Positions 18,267-26,122 of a DNA stretch of 62,109 nt are shown here, in pieces (position 1 is the first letter of the stretch; every line of letters begins with the position of its first letter). Made by a program: the position numbers and the translations under genes. The notes below the pieces were generated by a model, which saw only the letters and a list, made by a program, of their open reading frames with translations, was not told the origin of the DNA and did not search any database. The stretch comes from CALCKU01 sp964534845 (GTDB lineage Bacteria; Pseudomonadota; Alphaproteobacteria; Caulobacterales; Maricaulaceae), in contig CAZHPV010000010.1 in the NCBI GenBank assembly GCA_964534845.1, positions 1 to 62,109 on the forward strand, written 5' to 3'.

Positions 18267-18294
18267 AAAAAAACCCGCTCGGTTTGGAGCGGGT
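18267..18294 (-). terminator. Rho-independent terminator in the ilvD leader (attenuator terminator)
   Basis: On the minus strand ACCCGCTC pairs with GAGCGGGT (8 bp, six-base loop), followed at once by seven U residues. It lies between the 51-codon leader frame and ilvD, so it either ends a short transcript or acts as the conditional terminator of an attenuator. Its 5' arm can pair instead with an identical copy of the 3' arm located at 18324-18330, within the leader frame. Confidence 0.85.
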
Positions 18295-18351
18295 GTATTA
18301 TGGGTTTTCATCAAAACCTATATCCCGCTCATAGCTCCGTTAATCAGGAGC
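18267..18351 (-). promoter_or_regulatory. Predicted branched-chain amino acid transcription attenuator of the ilv-leu operon
   Basis: RNA order on the minus strand: a hairpin GCTCC/GGAGC inside the leader frame (18351-18334); GAGCGGG (18330-18324); a 6-bp hairpin GGTTTT/AAAACC (18318-18303); CCCGCTC (18293-18287); then GAGCGGG (18280-18274) and a U-run. The first GAGCGGG can pair with CCCGCTC and so block the terminator. A ribosome that reaches the leader stop codon (18320-18318) would cover that arm and permit termination; a ribosome stalled in the Val/Leu/Ile run would leave it free. Seen: the repeats and their order. Inferred: that they work as an attenuator. Confidence 0.68.
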
Positions 18352-18473
18352 ACCACCACAAGTAAAAGGACAAGACCGAGCACGGCAATAGCAGAGCCGT
18401 CGGCTTGTACCGGGCTTGCGACTTTCGCGATGACTTTAACGTCGTCGGACTTATTTAAACTAGGGTGTTTCAT
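18318..18473 (-). CDS. 51-residue leader peptide rich in Val/Leu/Ile (or small one-helix protein)
   Basis: ATG at 18473 to TAG at 18318. The first 29 residues are hydrophilic (MKHPSLNKSDDVKVIAKVAS...); residues 31-44 are VLGLVLLLVVVLLI, that is 13 of 14 codons for Val, Leu or Ile, mixing common and rare Leu codons (CTC, CTT, TTA, CTG). It stands directly before a terminator and the ilv-leu operon, exactly where a leader peptide for attenuation is expected. It is longer than usual leader peptides and has only a weak, distant AGGA upstream. The same run could be a short transmembrane helix, so a small membrane protein is the main alternative. Confidence 0.6.
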   Translation of the reverse strand: MKHPSLNKSDDVKVIAKVASPVQADGSAIAVLGLVLLLVVVLLINGAMSGI

Positions 18474-18603
18474 AAATTAAGTAATCTATTTTCCTTTAAT
18501 GGAAGTCTTTTGACAAAAATCCCGAGATTAAACAAGCAAAAAATCGCAAATTCGTCATTCTTATGTAAAGCGGCTGAGTATTCAGCGTGGAAACTATGGC
18601 TGA

Positions 18604-18631
18604 TATTTATTTTCGGTCAGGAAAGTGTCAA
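18604..18631 (-). promoter_or_regulatory. Candidate promoter for the ilv-leu leader
   Basis: On the minus strand a perfect TTGACA (18631-18626) is followed after 16 bases by TAAATA (18609-18604). The -35 overlaps the last codons of metB. Transcription from here would give a leader of about 120 bases before the 51-codon frame. The -10 is weak and the AT-rich gap offers other choices, so this is a suggestion only. Confidence 0.3.
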
Positions 18632-19777
18632 AATGCGTTCCAATTCATTCAGCAAGTCCTGACTATCTTCCAGCCCGACAGAGATACGGATAAGTGTGTC
18701 CTTAATACCGGCAATTTTGCGCGCTGGAGCATCCATTCCCCGGTGTGTCATAGTAGCGGGGTGACAAATCAGGCTCTCAACCCCGCCAAGGCTCTCGGCA
18801 AGCTGGAAGAGTTGCGTGTTTTCTAAAACGGCTTTGGCGGCATTCCGGCCGCCTTTGACCTCAAATGACAGCATAGCACCCGGACCGGATTGTTGTGTCT
18901 TCATGAGGGTGTGACCGGGATCAGAACTAAGGCCGGGATAATAAACTGTCTCGACATTTTTATGTGCCTTAAGGAAACCAGCCAGCGCAAGGGCGCCGCG
19001 TTCGGCTATATCCATACGGGCATGTAATGTGCGCATGCCGCGTAAGGTCATAAAACTGTCAAAGGGTGCCCCGGTAACGCCGGTACAATTTGCCCACCAC
19101 GCCAACTGCTCTGTATGGGCTTGAGTTTTAGCCACAATACAGCCGCCGACAACATCACTGTGACCATTGAGATATTTTGTGGTCGAGTGAATGACGAAAT
19201 CCGCCCCTAAAGATAGGGGCAGTTGACGCGCAGGCGAAAGAAAAGTGTTATCAACAGCTACAAGTGCACCGATTTTACGCGCAGATTTGCAAACCCTCGC
19301 AATATCTACGAGCCGCATAAGGGGGTTGGACGGCGTTTCAATTAAGATGAGTGCGGGCTTTTTATCTAATGCCGCCGCTAGCGCTACAGGATCGGTTTGA
19401 TCGACAAATTCTGTCCGGAAGCGCCCTTGTTCATGCCGGTGGGTTAGCAGGCGGTGTGTGCCCCCGTAACAATCATGCGGCGCAAGGATAAGCGCGTCAG
19501 AGGAAATCAGATTGGTCACAAGGTCAATGGCCGCCATGCCAGAGGCGGTGACGACGCCGCCAAGGGTTTCGGAGATATATCCGCCCTCAAGTTGGGAAAT
19601 GGCTTTGCCGAGAGCATCCCGGTTAGGATTGCCGCTGCGCCCATAATCATATTGGCCCATATCCTCAAAGCCGTTAAAGCCATAGGTTGAGGATAGATAA
19701 AGCGGCGGACTGACCGCTTTATAATTTTTGTCCGTGCCGATATCGGCTTGGACGATTTGTGTGCGTTTATGGGTCAT
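18617..19777 (-). CDS. metB: Cystathionine gamma-synthase family PLP enzyme (MetB/MetZ-like)
   Basis: A 386-residue Cys/Met-metabolism PLP enzyme. Seen: YDYGRSGNPNRDALGKAI (substrate-binding Tyr/Arg region), SGMAAI, DNTFLSP, the PLP Lys in HSTTKYLNGHSDVVGG, and the SLGGVESLICHPATMTH C-terminal motif. With metX just upstream it would use the activated homoserine ester plus cysteine (cystathionine) or sulfide (homocysteine); sequence reading cannot settle MetB versus MetZ. The frame opens six codons earlier, but ATG 19777 forms an ATGA overlap with the metX stop and has AAGGA in front, so that start is used. Confidence 0.85.
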   Translation of the reverse strand: MTHKRTQIVQADIGTDKNYKAVSPPLYLSSTYGFNGFEDMGQYDYGRSGNPNRDALGKAISQLEGGYISETLGGVVTASGMAAIDLVTNLISSDALILAPHDCYGGTHRLLTHRHEQGRFRTEFVDQTDPVALAAALDKKPALILIETPSNPLMRLVDIARVCKSARKIGALVAVDNTFLSPARQLPLSLGADFVIHSTTKYLNGHSDVVGGCIVAKTQAHTEQLAWWANCTGVTGAPFDSFMTLRGMRTLHARMDIAERGALALAGFLKAHKNVETVYYPGLSSDPGHTLMKTQQSGPGAMLSFEVKGGRNAAKAVLENTQLFQLAESLGGVESLICHPATMTHRGMDAPARKIAGIKDTLIRISVGLEDSQDLLNELERILTLS

Positions 19778-20745
19778 TTTTGTAATTCCTTGCAAAACCC
19801 GCTTAGTTTCGGGCTCATGGCGTCATATTCTTTGAGGAAGGCATCATGGCCAAAGAGCGATGTAAAAGTATAAAGCTCCGAAGGGCCAGCTAAACGGTCG
19901 CGCAGCTCGCGCATATCGCGAAGCGGTGCGAGTTGATCTGAAATGGCACTCATGAGTAATGTCGGCGTGTTAATCTCTTCGGGTTCGACGCGGTGTAAAT
20001 CGATAGACTCGGACAAAGCCAGAAATCTCTCGGCATCCATAAGCTCGGCAAAAGCATCACCGCGCGAACCGAGATAGTCACATATGTCAAAGGTTGAGGG
20101 CGCGCTTGCCGTTTCTATCAGCTCAAACCTATCGGCAAATTCTTCGGCCGTGCGGTAAGTCGTCATAGCCAGTTCGCGGGCGAGTTTCATACCCTCCTTT
20201 GGCCGTCCGGCTTCAATACCCAGGCGAACGGCGCGTCTTTGTATGCCACGCCACGCCACGCCTATGGGATAAGGTCTGTGCGCCGCCCCGATAATACAAA
20301 GATTGGCGACCCGCTCCGGATAGGCTTGAGCGAAAGCCAAAGCGACCATGCCGCCATAGGATGAGCCGATGATCGCGGCGGCTTTGGATATGTTTAAGTG
20401 ATCGAGCAAGGCCTTTAATCGCTTGGCTTGATCAAAGGTTGTGATAGAGCCGGGTCGATTTTGGCTCTCGACGCCCGGGGCGAAATCCATGCCAATTATC
20501 TGGAACTGCTCTGTGTCTATCGGGCCGCCGTCGCGCACAAGTGTTGACCACCATCCCCGGCCATTATTGCGCGGGGTGTCGACTTCAGCATCCGCTACAA
20601 AGCGAGAGGCGGAAATGCCGCCCATGACAATAATGACAGGTGAGCCGTCCTTGCCGTAAAGTCGGCCTTTAACAATATCATTTTTGAGCACATCTGCGCG
20701 CTCCAAACTATTGTCACCGAGTTTGACTTCGATATCCTGCGGCAT
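19774..20745 (-). CDS. metX: Homoserine O-acyltransferase, MetX family
   Basis: A 323-residue alpha/beta hydrolase-fold acyltransferase that activates homoserine for methionine synthesis. The nucleophile is Ser129 in GSSYGG; a late Asp (SAISDQLAPLRD) and His (FGHDAFLKE) complete the triad. The open frame runs on to a GTG at 20859, but that extension lies inside the SAM riboswitch fold and has no ribosome site. ATG 20745 (MPQDIEVKL) has GGAG six bases upstream, so it is the real start. Acetyl versus succinyl donor cannot be told with certainty. metB follows with a four-base overlap, so SAM should control both. Confidence 0.87.
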   Translation of the reverse strand: MPQDIEVKLGDNSLERADVLKNDIVKGRLYGKDGSPVIIVMGGISASRFVADAEVDTPRNNGRGWWSTLVRDGGPIDTEQFQIIGMDFAPGVESQNRPGSITTFDQAKRLKALLDHLNISKAAAIIGSSYGGMVALAFAQAYPERVANLCIIGAAHRPYPIGVAWRGIQRRAVRLGIEAGRPKEGMKLARELAMTTYRTAEEFADRFELIETASAPSTFDICDYLGSRGDAFAELMDAERFLALSESIDLHRVEPEEINTPTLLMSAISDQLAPLRDMRELRDRLAGPSELYTFTSLFGHDAFLKEYDAMSPKLSGFCKELQK

Positions 20746-20804
20746 GAGCCACTCCATTATCTGTGTCAAATCTGCAAGGAAGTTAGCGCGGCGCTGTGGC
20801 GCCG

Positions 20805-20910
20805 TATCATCTTCCAACCCTTTAAGGGTCGCAGGATTTGGCACCGTTTGCGTATTCACAAGGTTGCCCCAGCATCTTAGGGCCTGTCCCTTAGCTGGTC
20901 TTGATGAGTA
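20805..20910 (-). promoter_or_regulatory. SAM-I (S-box) class riboswitch upstream of metX-metB
   Basis: The minus-strand RNA has the S-box core in order: CUCAUCAAGA (P1 5' side), CCAGC then AAGGGACAGGCCC, GCUGG (P2), GGCAACC, a UUGUG/CGCAA hairpin (P3), GGUGCCAAAUCC, the ACCC/GGGU hairpin within P4, and GAUGAU closing P1. These match the known conserved S-box blocks almost base for base and span about 106 bases, the usual size. No U-run terminator follows. A CGGCGC/GCGCCG hairpin sits about 20 bases later and the ribosome site 50 bases later, so control of translation is more likely than of transcription. SAM-IV is a related alternative. Confidence 0.9.
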
Positions 20911-20966
20911 GGGCTCATATGGGCTAGAGCAGACGGAAGGTCAAGTAAAACTATTTGAAATAAACC

Positions 20967-21551
20967 ATGCACGAAACGAAATCTGAAAACTCCAACTTTC
21001 CTATCAGGGCGCTTATATTGATTGACTGGCAATACGCTTTGTCAAAATCAGATCCTTATTGGGGCGGCGCGCGCAATAATCCGCAGGCAGAAGCGCACGG
21101 CCTTAGACTGTTAACCCATTGGCGCGCTAAGGCGTGGCCTGTTTTTCATATACGCCACTTAAGCAAAACACCAGGCAGTCCCTTGCGGCACGGGGAGGCG
21201 GGTGCAGAGTTTATAGCAAGCCTAGCGCCAATGGGCGGTGAACCTGTTATTGATAAGTCGGTGAATAGTTGTTTTATCGGAACCGCCTTGGAGCCGCTTT
21301 TAAAATCGCAAAATTTAACGCATTTGGTAATCTGTGGTCTGACGACAAATCATTGTGTTTCGACGTCGGTTCGTATGGCGGGAAATTTGGGATTTGACGT
21401 GATTTTAGCTGGCGAGGCTTGCGCGACATTTGACCGGACGGGAGCGGACGGGACGTTTTATCCGGCCCAAACCGTGCATGAGGTGAGCCTAGCCAATATT
21501 CACGGCGAATTTTGTGAGGTTAAATCGACAGAGGCAATCTTAGAACTTTAG
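20967..21551 (+). CDS. Isochorismatase-family cysteine hydrolase
   Basis: A 194-residue protein of the isochorismatase/nicotinamidase-like fold. The catalytic Asp is in LILIDWQYAL, the Lys in VIDKSVNSCF, and the nucleophile Cys in GLTTNHCVSTSVRMA, preceded by the usual cis-peptide region. The substrate is unknown; members cleave ureas, amides or enol ethers. It is divergent from metX and convergent with the DUF983 gene, with no operon partner to suggest a role. Confidence 0.85.
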   Translation: MHETKSENSNFPIRALILIDWQYALSKSDPYWGGARNNPQAEAHGLRLLTHWRAKAWPVFHIRHLSKTPGSPLRHGEAGAEFIASLAPMGGEPVIDKSVNSCFIGTALEPLLKSQNLTHLVICGLTTNHCVSTSVRMAGNLGFDVILAGEACATFDRTGADGTFYPAQTVHEVSLANIHGEFCEVKSTEAILEL

Positions 21552-21552
21552 A

Positions 21553-21921
21553 TCAGGATGTCGGGGCTTTCGTGACCCAAATCAGCGCAATAAATAGCCC
21601 TTTCATGCGAGGTAATATAATGAGTGAGAGACCAAGCGCCAAACCCATTAAAATCGTCATAGGAGCCCAAACGGGTAAGGATGGTTTAAAGATCAGATAA
21701 TGCAGAACGGGCGCCAGTAAATGGCCGACAATCAACATAGTTGCCCAAGCGGGCCCGTCATCAGCCCGCACTGTGCTCCATTTCATGTCGCATGAGCCGC
21801 ATCCCTCGACGGCTTTCAGATAAGACTTAAATAAAGGGGCCTTGGCGCAATTCGGACAGACACCTTTAACGCCGCGTATCATGGCGGTTTTTTTGGGAAT
21901 ACTATGTGCTGTGTTGGTCAT
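21553..21921 (-). CDS. DUF983 family membrane protein
   Basis: A 122-residue protein with two CxxC-type pairs near the N-terminus (CPNCAKAPLF and GCGSCDMKW), then two hydrophobic segments (about 61-78 and 86-105). The CPxCxxxxLF...C..C pattern followed by two helices is typical of DUF983, common in alphaproteobacteria. Function is not established; a metal-binding inner-membrane protein is a fair description. It ends one base from the isochorismatase-like gene, tail to tail. Confidence 0.8.
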   Translation of the reverse strand: MTNTAHSIPKKTAMIRGVKGVCPNCAKAPLFKSYLKAVEGCGSCDMKWSTVRADDGPAWATMLIVGHLLAPVLHYLIFKPSLPVWAPMTILMGLALGLSLIILPRMKGLFIALIWVTKAPTS

Positions 21922-22109
21922 TTGGTATTCCTGTCTATTCGCGACCTTATAATAGTAGCGCCGATAGACGGTTTTTTCGGTTTTGACACCGTGTGTTATC
22001 GCCGCATGTTAAGGACTTGATTGAGTTGACTTTATGTTTTCACCTGCTTAGTCAGTTTTTCTTCGATAAGTGCCCGCCTCAAGGGCGCATTACACATTAA
22101 GGTTAGTAG

Positions 22110-23783
22110 ATGCCGGTTCCCGTCATAGTCTTGAATTTTGGCCATAGCGTATTGCGTTCGCTGGATGATTACAGCAATGCGGCCAGTGAAATCTATCGCC
22201 ATTATCGTCAGGGTTATAATGTCGTGGCTGTGACCTCGGCGCAAGGCGACCAAAGCGATGTCCTTATGGCGGAAGCGCGCCAGATTGGGCCAGAAGGGGA
22301 AGCTGAAAATCTTGCCGAACTTTTACAACTCGGGGAGCGCCGCTCAGCGGCTTTATTGGCTTTGGCTTTGGAACGGGTCGGGGCACCGGCCTTTGTACGT
22401 CAGGCGCGTGATCTCGGTTTGAAAGCGCAAGGGACTTATAAGCAAGCGGAGCTTGTTGATTTGAATGTCGAGCAATTGCGGGCAGATTTGAAAACACATG
22501 ATATTGTTGTCATGCCGGGATATGTCGCGATTGGCGAGGATGATAGGCCTGTCTTGCTGGGTCAGGGCGGGGCCGATCTTAGCGCCCTTTACGTTGCGCA
22601 TCGATTGGGCGTCAAAGCCTTATTGTTAAAAGATGTTGACGGGGTTTATGAGCATGATCCGAAAGAGGCTGGACCAGCGCCTTTGCGGTATGATGAAATC
22701 TCTTGGGATGATGCGAAAAGCCAGGCTAGCGTTCTCATCGAGCCTAAGGCTTTAGCTTTCGCAAAGAAAAATGAGATAGCCTTTAATATCGGGCGGCCGG
22801 GCGTGCCGACATATACATCTATCGGACCTAGGTCTTCCGCGCCCAAATCCGCGCCTACTCTTAGAAAATTACGCATAGCGATGATGGGGTGCGGTATTGT
22901 CGGAGGCGGTGTATATCGTAGAGTTGCGGCCAGTGATGACCGTTTTGAAATTGTCAAAATAATGGTCCGTGATAAAAAGAAATATATTGACCAAGGCTAT
23001 AAGCCTGATGAGCTGACAACAGATTTTGCAGATATAAAAGCCGCAAAGCCGGATGTATTTATCGACGTATCTGGCCCGATTGAACCTGCTTTGGGCTATA
23101 TGCAAGACTTACTGCGCTCCGGTGTTCACGTCGTAAGCGCCAATAAACAGGCCATTGCAGCGGGCGGTCAGGCGCTTTTAGATCATGCCCGTAAACATAA
23201 TGCCGAACTGGCGTTTTCAAGTGCGGCAGGCGGAGGCATGCCTGTGCTTGAAATGTGTCAGCGCGAAGCTGGGCGTATTGTGCGGGTTGAAGCCCTGCTT
23301 AACGGCACGACAAATTATATGCTTGATGAAATCAGTGCTGGGAAAACCTATGAAGCGGCCCTAAAAGAAGCGCAAGAAAAGGGCTTTGCCGAAGCCGATC
23401 CAAGTGCTGATGTCGGCGGTGCTGATGCGGCTGCAAAAATTCGGCTGGTTTCATTATTGGCCTTTGGTCATTCCATGACATTGCACGATATAAAGCGCGA
23501 TACGATAGAGAATTTTGTTAAACCCGCAATTATGACCGGGGCGATGAAACGCGTGTCTATTTGTTCCAACAAAGACGGCGCTGTGACGGGGACATTGGAG
23601 CTAAAAGACTTACCCTTAGATGATTTTCTGGCCCAAGCCCGTGGTGAGGCCGCCCATGCCGTCTTTAGATTTAAGGACGGTGAGGTCTATAAAATCCGCG
23701 GAAAAGGGGCCGGGAGATGGCCCACAACTGAATCTGTCATGGCGGATCTTTTCGATATTTCAGCAGCCTATTTTTACAGCTGA
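22110..23783 (+). CDS. Fused amino-acid-kinase (aspartokinase-like) / homoserine dehydrogenase
   Basis: A 557-residue two-domain protein. Residues 1-235 resemble the aspartokinase catalytic domain (LLQLGERRSA near Glu76, LLKDVDGVYEHDP, PKALAFA), but the usual KFGGTS at the start reads LNFGHS, without the Lys, and the usual GRGGSD reads GQGGAD. Residues 253-557 are homoserine dehydrogenase: GCGIVGGGV (NAD fold), VSANKQAIA, LNGTTNYML and ADPSADVGGADAAAKI with the catalytic Lys near 443. No ACT domain is present in either part, unlike ThrA or standard alone-standing Hom. The dehydrogenase half looks intact; kinase activity is doubtful. It feeds homoserine to Thr/Ile and Met, matching nearby operons. 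Confidence 0.85.
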   Translation: MPVPVIVLNFGHSVLRSLDDYSNAASEIYRHYRQGYNVVAVTSAQGDQSDVLMAEARQIGPEGEAENLAELLQLGERRSAALLALALERVGAPAFVRQARDLGLKAQGTYKQAELVDLNVEQLRADLKTHDIVVMPGYVAIGEDDRPVLLGQGGADLSALYVAHRLGVKALLLKDVDGVYEHDPKEAGPAPLRYDEISWDDAKSQASVLIEPKALAFAKKNEIAFNIGRPGVPTYTSIGPRSSAPKSAPTLRKLRIAMMGCGIVGGGVYRRVAASDDRFEIVKIMVRDKKKYIDQGYKPDELTTDFADIKAAKPDVFIDVSGPIEPALGYMQDLLRSGVHVVSANKQAIAAGGQALLDHARKHNAELAFSSAAGGGMPVLEMCQREAGRIVRVEALLNGTTNYMLDEISAGKTYEAALKEAQEKGFAEADPSADVGGADAAAKIRLVSLLAFGHSMTLHDIKRDTIENFVKPAIMTGAMKRVSICSNKDGAVTGTLELKDLPLDDFLAQARGEAAHAVFRFKDGEVYKIRGKGAGRWPTTESVMADLFDISAAYFYS

Positions 23784-23784
23784 T

Positions 23785-25239
23785 ATGAATGTCGCAAATG
23801 AAAGCGCGGACACACCGGTTCTGGTATGGTTTCGCCGCGACCTAAGACTTTCTGACAATCCGGCTTTGACGGCGGCGGTTAAAACGGGCCGGCCTCTTAT
23901 CCTGCTTTATATATACGAAACTTCAACCCACCGTGCCATAGGCGGGGCCTCAAATTGGTGGTTGCACTATAGTCTGGAGGCGCTTGCCGAAGATATAAAC
24001 AGGCTAGGGGGGCGCTTGGTATTACGGCGTGGAAAAGCGGGTGACATTATTGATGAAATAATCGCTGGAACAGGTGTGTCGGAGGTGTTCTGGAACAGGC
24101 GGTATGCGCAAACGGCACGCCAGACAGATCAGGTGGTAATGGAAACGCTTAAATTGCGGGGTTTGAAAGTTCACAGTTTTCGCGCCAATCTCCTGACAGA
24201 GCCTTGGGAGCATAAAACGAAAACAGGTGGCTATTATAAAGTGTTCACACCGTATTGGCGTAAGGTATTGTTAGACGCCGTTATCTATCCGGCTTTGCCT
24301 AAACCCGAAACCTTAAAGGGGCGGGCCGCCAATGAGACGGTTTCCAGTCTGGCGCTTGAGGCGCTCGGTCTTTTACCGCGTCACAATAAAAATATCCCGG
24401 ATTGGGGCGCCAGCTTAAAACCGCATTGGTATATAGGCGAGGCGGGAGCGCATAACGCTCTTGAGCAATTTTTGGACGGGCCTGTAAGCGCCTATTCGGA
24501 ACAAAGAAACCGTCCCGATGATGAAACAGGAACGTCGCTACTGTCGCCTCATCTGGCCTTTGGTGAAATTTCCCCGCGTCAGATATGGCACGCTGCGCAA
24601 AGACACGGACATGAAAGTGCGAAATTTCTCTCGGAAATTGGTTGGCGCGAGTTTTCCTATGTTTTGCTATATTTTAATCCAGAGCTCGCGCGTAAAAACT
24701 TCAAGCCGGCCTTTGACGGATTTTCTTGGGAAAATGATCCAAAAAAGCTTAAGGCTTGGCAAACTGGGCAAACGGGTTACCCCTTTGTGGATGCGGGAAT
24801 GCGCCAACTTTGGCAGACAGGATGGCAACATAACCGCGTGCGCATGGTGACGGCCAGTTTTTTGATTAAACATCTCATGATTGATTGGCGGCTGGGCGAG
24901 CAGTGGTTTCATGATACATTGGTCGATGCTGACCCGGCTAGTAATTCTGCGAGCTGGCAATGGGTTGCAGGGAGCGGGGCGGACGCAGCGCCCTATTTCA
25001 GGATATTTAACCCCTTTGGACAGGGTGAGAAATTTGACCCTGACGGCGCATATGTGCGCAAATATGTGCCGGAATTATCGACTTTGCCCAACAAATATAT
25101 TCACCGTCCTTGGGAGGCGCCAAAGGCTGTTTTGGATCAAGCGGGTCTTACGCTCGGTGTTGACTATCCTTTACCTGTTATAGAGCATAAATTTGCGCGT
25201 GAGCGCGCTTTGGCCCGTTATAAGGCCAGTAAAACCTAA
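23785..25239 (+). CDS. phrB: Deoxyribodipyrimidine photolyase (cryptochrome/photolyase family)
   Basis: A 484-residue flavoprotein that repairs UV pyrimidine dimers using light. It begins VLVWFRRDLRLSDNPAL (antenna-binding domain), and the C-terminal FAD domain shows TGYPFVDAGMRQLWQTGWQHNR, the WRLGEQWF segment and ASNSASWQWVAGSGADAAPYFRIFNP, all standard class I photolyase motifs. The frame is open upstream to 23620, inside the preceding gene, but ATG 23785 lies one base after that gene's stop and gives the family-typical N-terminus. The tight spacing suggests co-translation with the homoserine dehydrogenase gene, probably by chance of packing. Confidence 0.95.
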   Translation: MNVANESADTPVLVWFRRDLRLSDNPALTAAVKTGRPLILLYIYETSTHRAIGGASNWWLHYSLEALAEDINRLGGRLVLRRGKAGDIIDEIIAGTGVSEVFWNRRYAQTARQTDQVVMETLKLRGLKVHSFRANLLTEPWEHKTKTGGYYKVFTPYWRKVLLDAVIYPALPKPETLKGRAANETVSSLALEALGLLPRHNKNIPDWGASLKPHWYIGEAGAHNALEQFLDGPVSAYSEQRNRPDDETGTSLLSPHLAFGEISPRQIWHAAQRHGHESAKFLSEIGWREFSYVLLYFNPELARKNFKPAFDGFSWENDPKKLKAWQTGQTGYPFVDAGMRQLWQTGWQHNRVRMVTASFLIKHLMIDWRLGEQWFHDTLVDADPASNSASWQWVAGSGADAAPYFRIFNPFGQGEKFDPDGAYVRKYVPELSTLPNKYIHRPWEAPKAVLDQAGLTLGVDYPLPVIEHKFARERALARYKASKT

Positions 25240-25327
25240 AGCCCTCTGTGACTGTAAAATCGCAGTTTTGTGATTAGAATGTGGGGGTTAAACGCTGTAG
25301 GAGTTCAGCAAATCAGGAGTAGGCTAA

Positions 25328-26017
25328 ATGGCAAAATATTTACTAATGGGTATAATCACTTTGGGGCTAACTGCCTGCACCTCCGCGGAAACAAGTGAAG
25401 TCAATACGTCAGATATCCGTATCAAAACCCCGCCTGCCACTTTGGACCTCGCATCGGGTACAGATACGGCGATTTTAGCCGGCGGATGTTTCTGGTGTAT
25501 TGAAAAGGATTTCGAAGATTTGGACGGGGTTGTATCCGTGGTGTCCGGCTATACGGGTGGTGAGACAATTAACCCGACCTATAAGCAAGTCACATTTGCC
25601 GAGACAGGCCATTATGAAGCCGTAAAGGTCACGTATAAGACAGATGTACTGAGTTATAATGATGTTCTGACACATTTTTGGCACCATATTGACCCAACGG
25701 ACCCTTACGGACAGTTTTGTGATAAAGGGTCCAGTTACCGTACAGCCATCTTTGCGCGTCCGGACCAAATCGAGGCCGCGCAAAATTCCAAGGCGCAAAT
25801 TGAAAAAACCAAACCCTTTAAGGCTGATATTGTCACGCCCGTGTTAAAGGCCGCAGAGTTTTTTGATGCTGAGGAGTATCATCAGGATTTTTATAAGAAA
25901 AATCCGGCCCATTATAATCGTTACCGCAAGGGATGTCGGCGTGATGCTATAGTCCAGTCTTTATGGGGCGGCGTAAAAACAGTTTCCGAGACCGCAGGTT
26001 ATGGCAGCGGGAAATAA
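25328..26017 (+). CDS. msrA: Peptide-methionine (S)-S-oxide reductase, lipoprotein form
   Basis: A 229-residue MsrA with a lipoprotein signal: hydrophobic residues 4-15 then LTAC, with the lipid-bearing Cys at 17. The catalytic Cys is near 54 in GGCFWCIEKDFE, followed by GYTGG, TGHYEAV and FWHHIDPTDPYGQFCDKGSSYR, all standard. It should repair oxidised Met in envelope proteins, anchored to a membrane. CAGGAG stands at good distance from the ATG. The GCFWC variant (a second Cys) differs from the GCFWG of the second MsrA at 38082. Confidence 0.93.
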   Translation: MAKYLLMGIITLGLTACTSAETSEVNTSDIRIKTPPATLDLASGTDTAILAGGCFWCIEKDFEDLDGVVSVVSGYTGGETINPTYKQVTFAETGHYEAVKVTYKTDVLSYNDVLTHFWHHIDPTDPYGQFCDKGSSYRTAIFARPDQIEAAQNSKAQIEKTKPFKADIVTPVLKAAEFFDAEEYHQDFYKKNPAHYNRYRKGCRRDAIVQSLWGGVKTVSETAGYGSGK

Positions 26018-26122
26018 ACCTCCATTGCCATAAATCCAACTTATTTTAAGAATATGACGCCTTAAAGCGAAATGGAGAGTAATCCCTAACGCTTTTGTAA
26101 CGCTCTTTGGTAAAACAGGCTT

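Noticed and set aside
20860..20966. SAM-II riboswitch, the commoner type before metX in alphaproteobacteria
   Set aside because: The short pseudoknot pattern of SAM-II is absent, whereas the SAM-I blocks are present nearly complete.
23620..23784. 55-residue extension of the photolyase into the homoserine dehydrogenase gene
   Set aside because: Family N-terminus starts at ATG 23785; the extension is out-of-frame coding sequence of the preceding gene.
23819..23835. LexA-box-like GTTC repeat near the photolyase start
   Set aside because: It lies within the coding region after the start codon and the second half is imperfect (GTTT).
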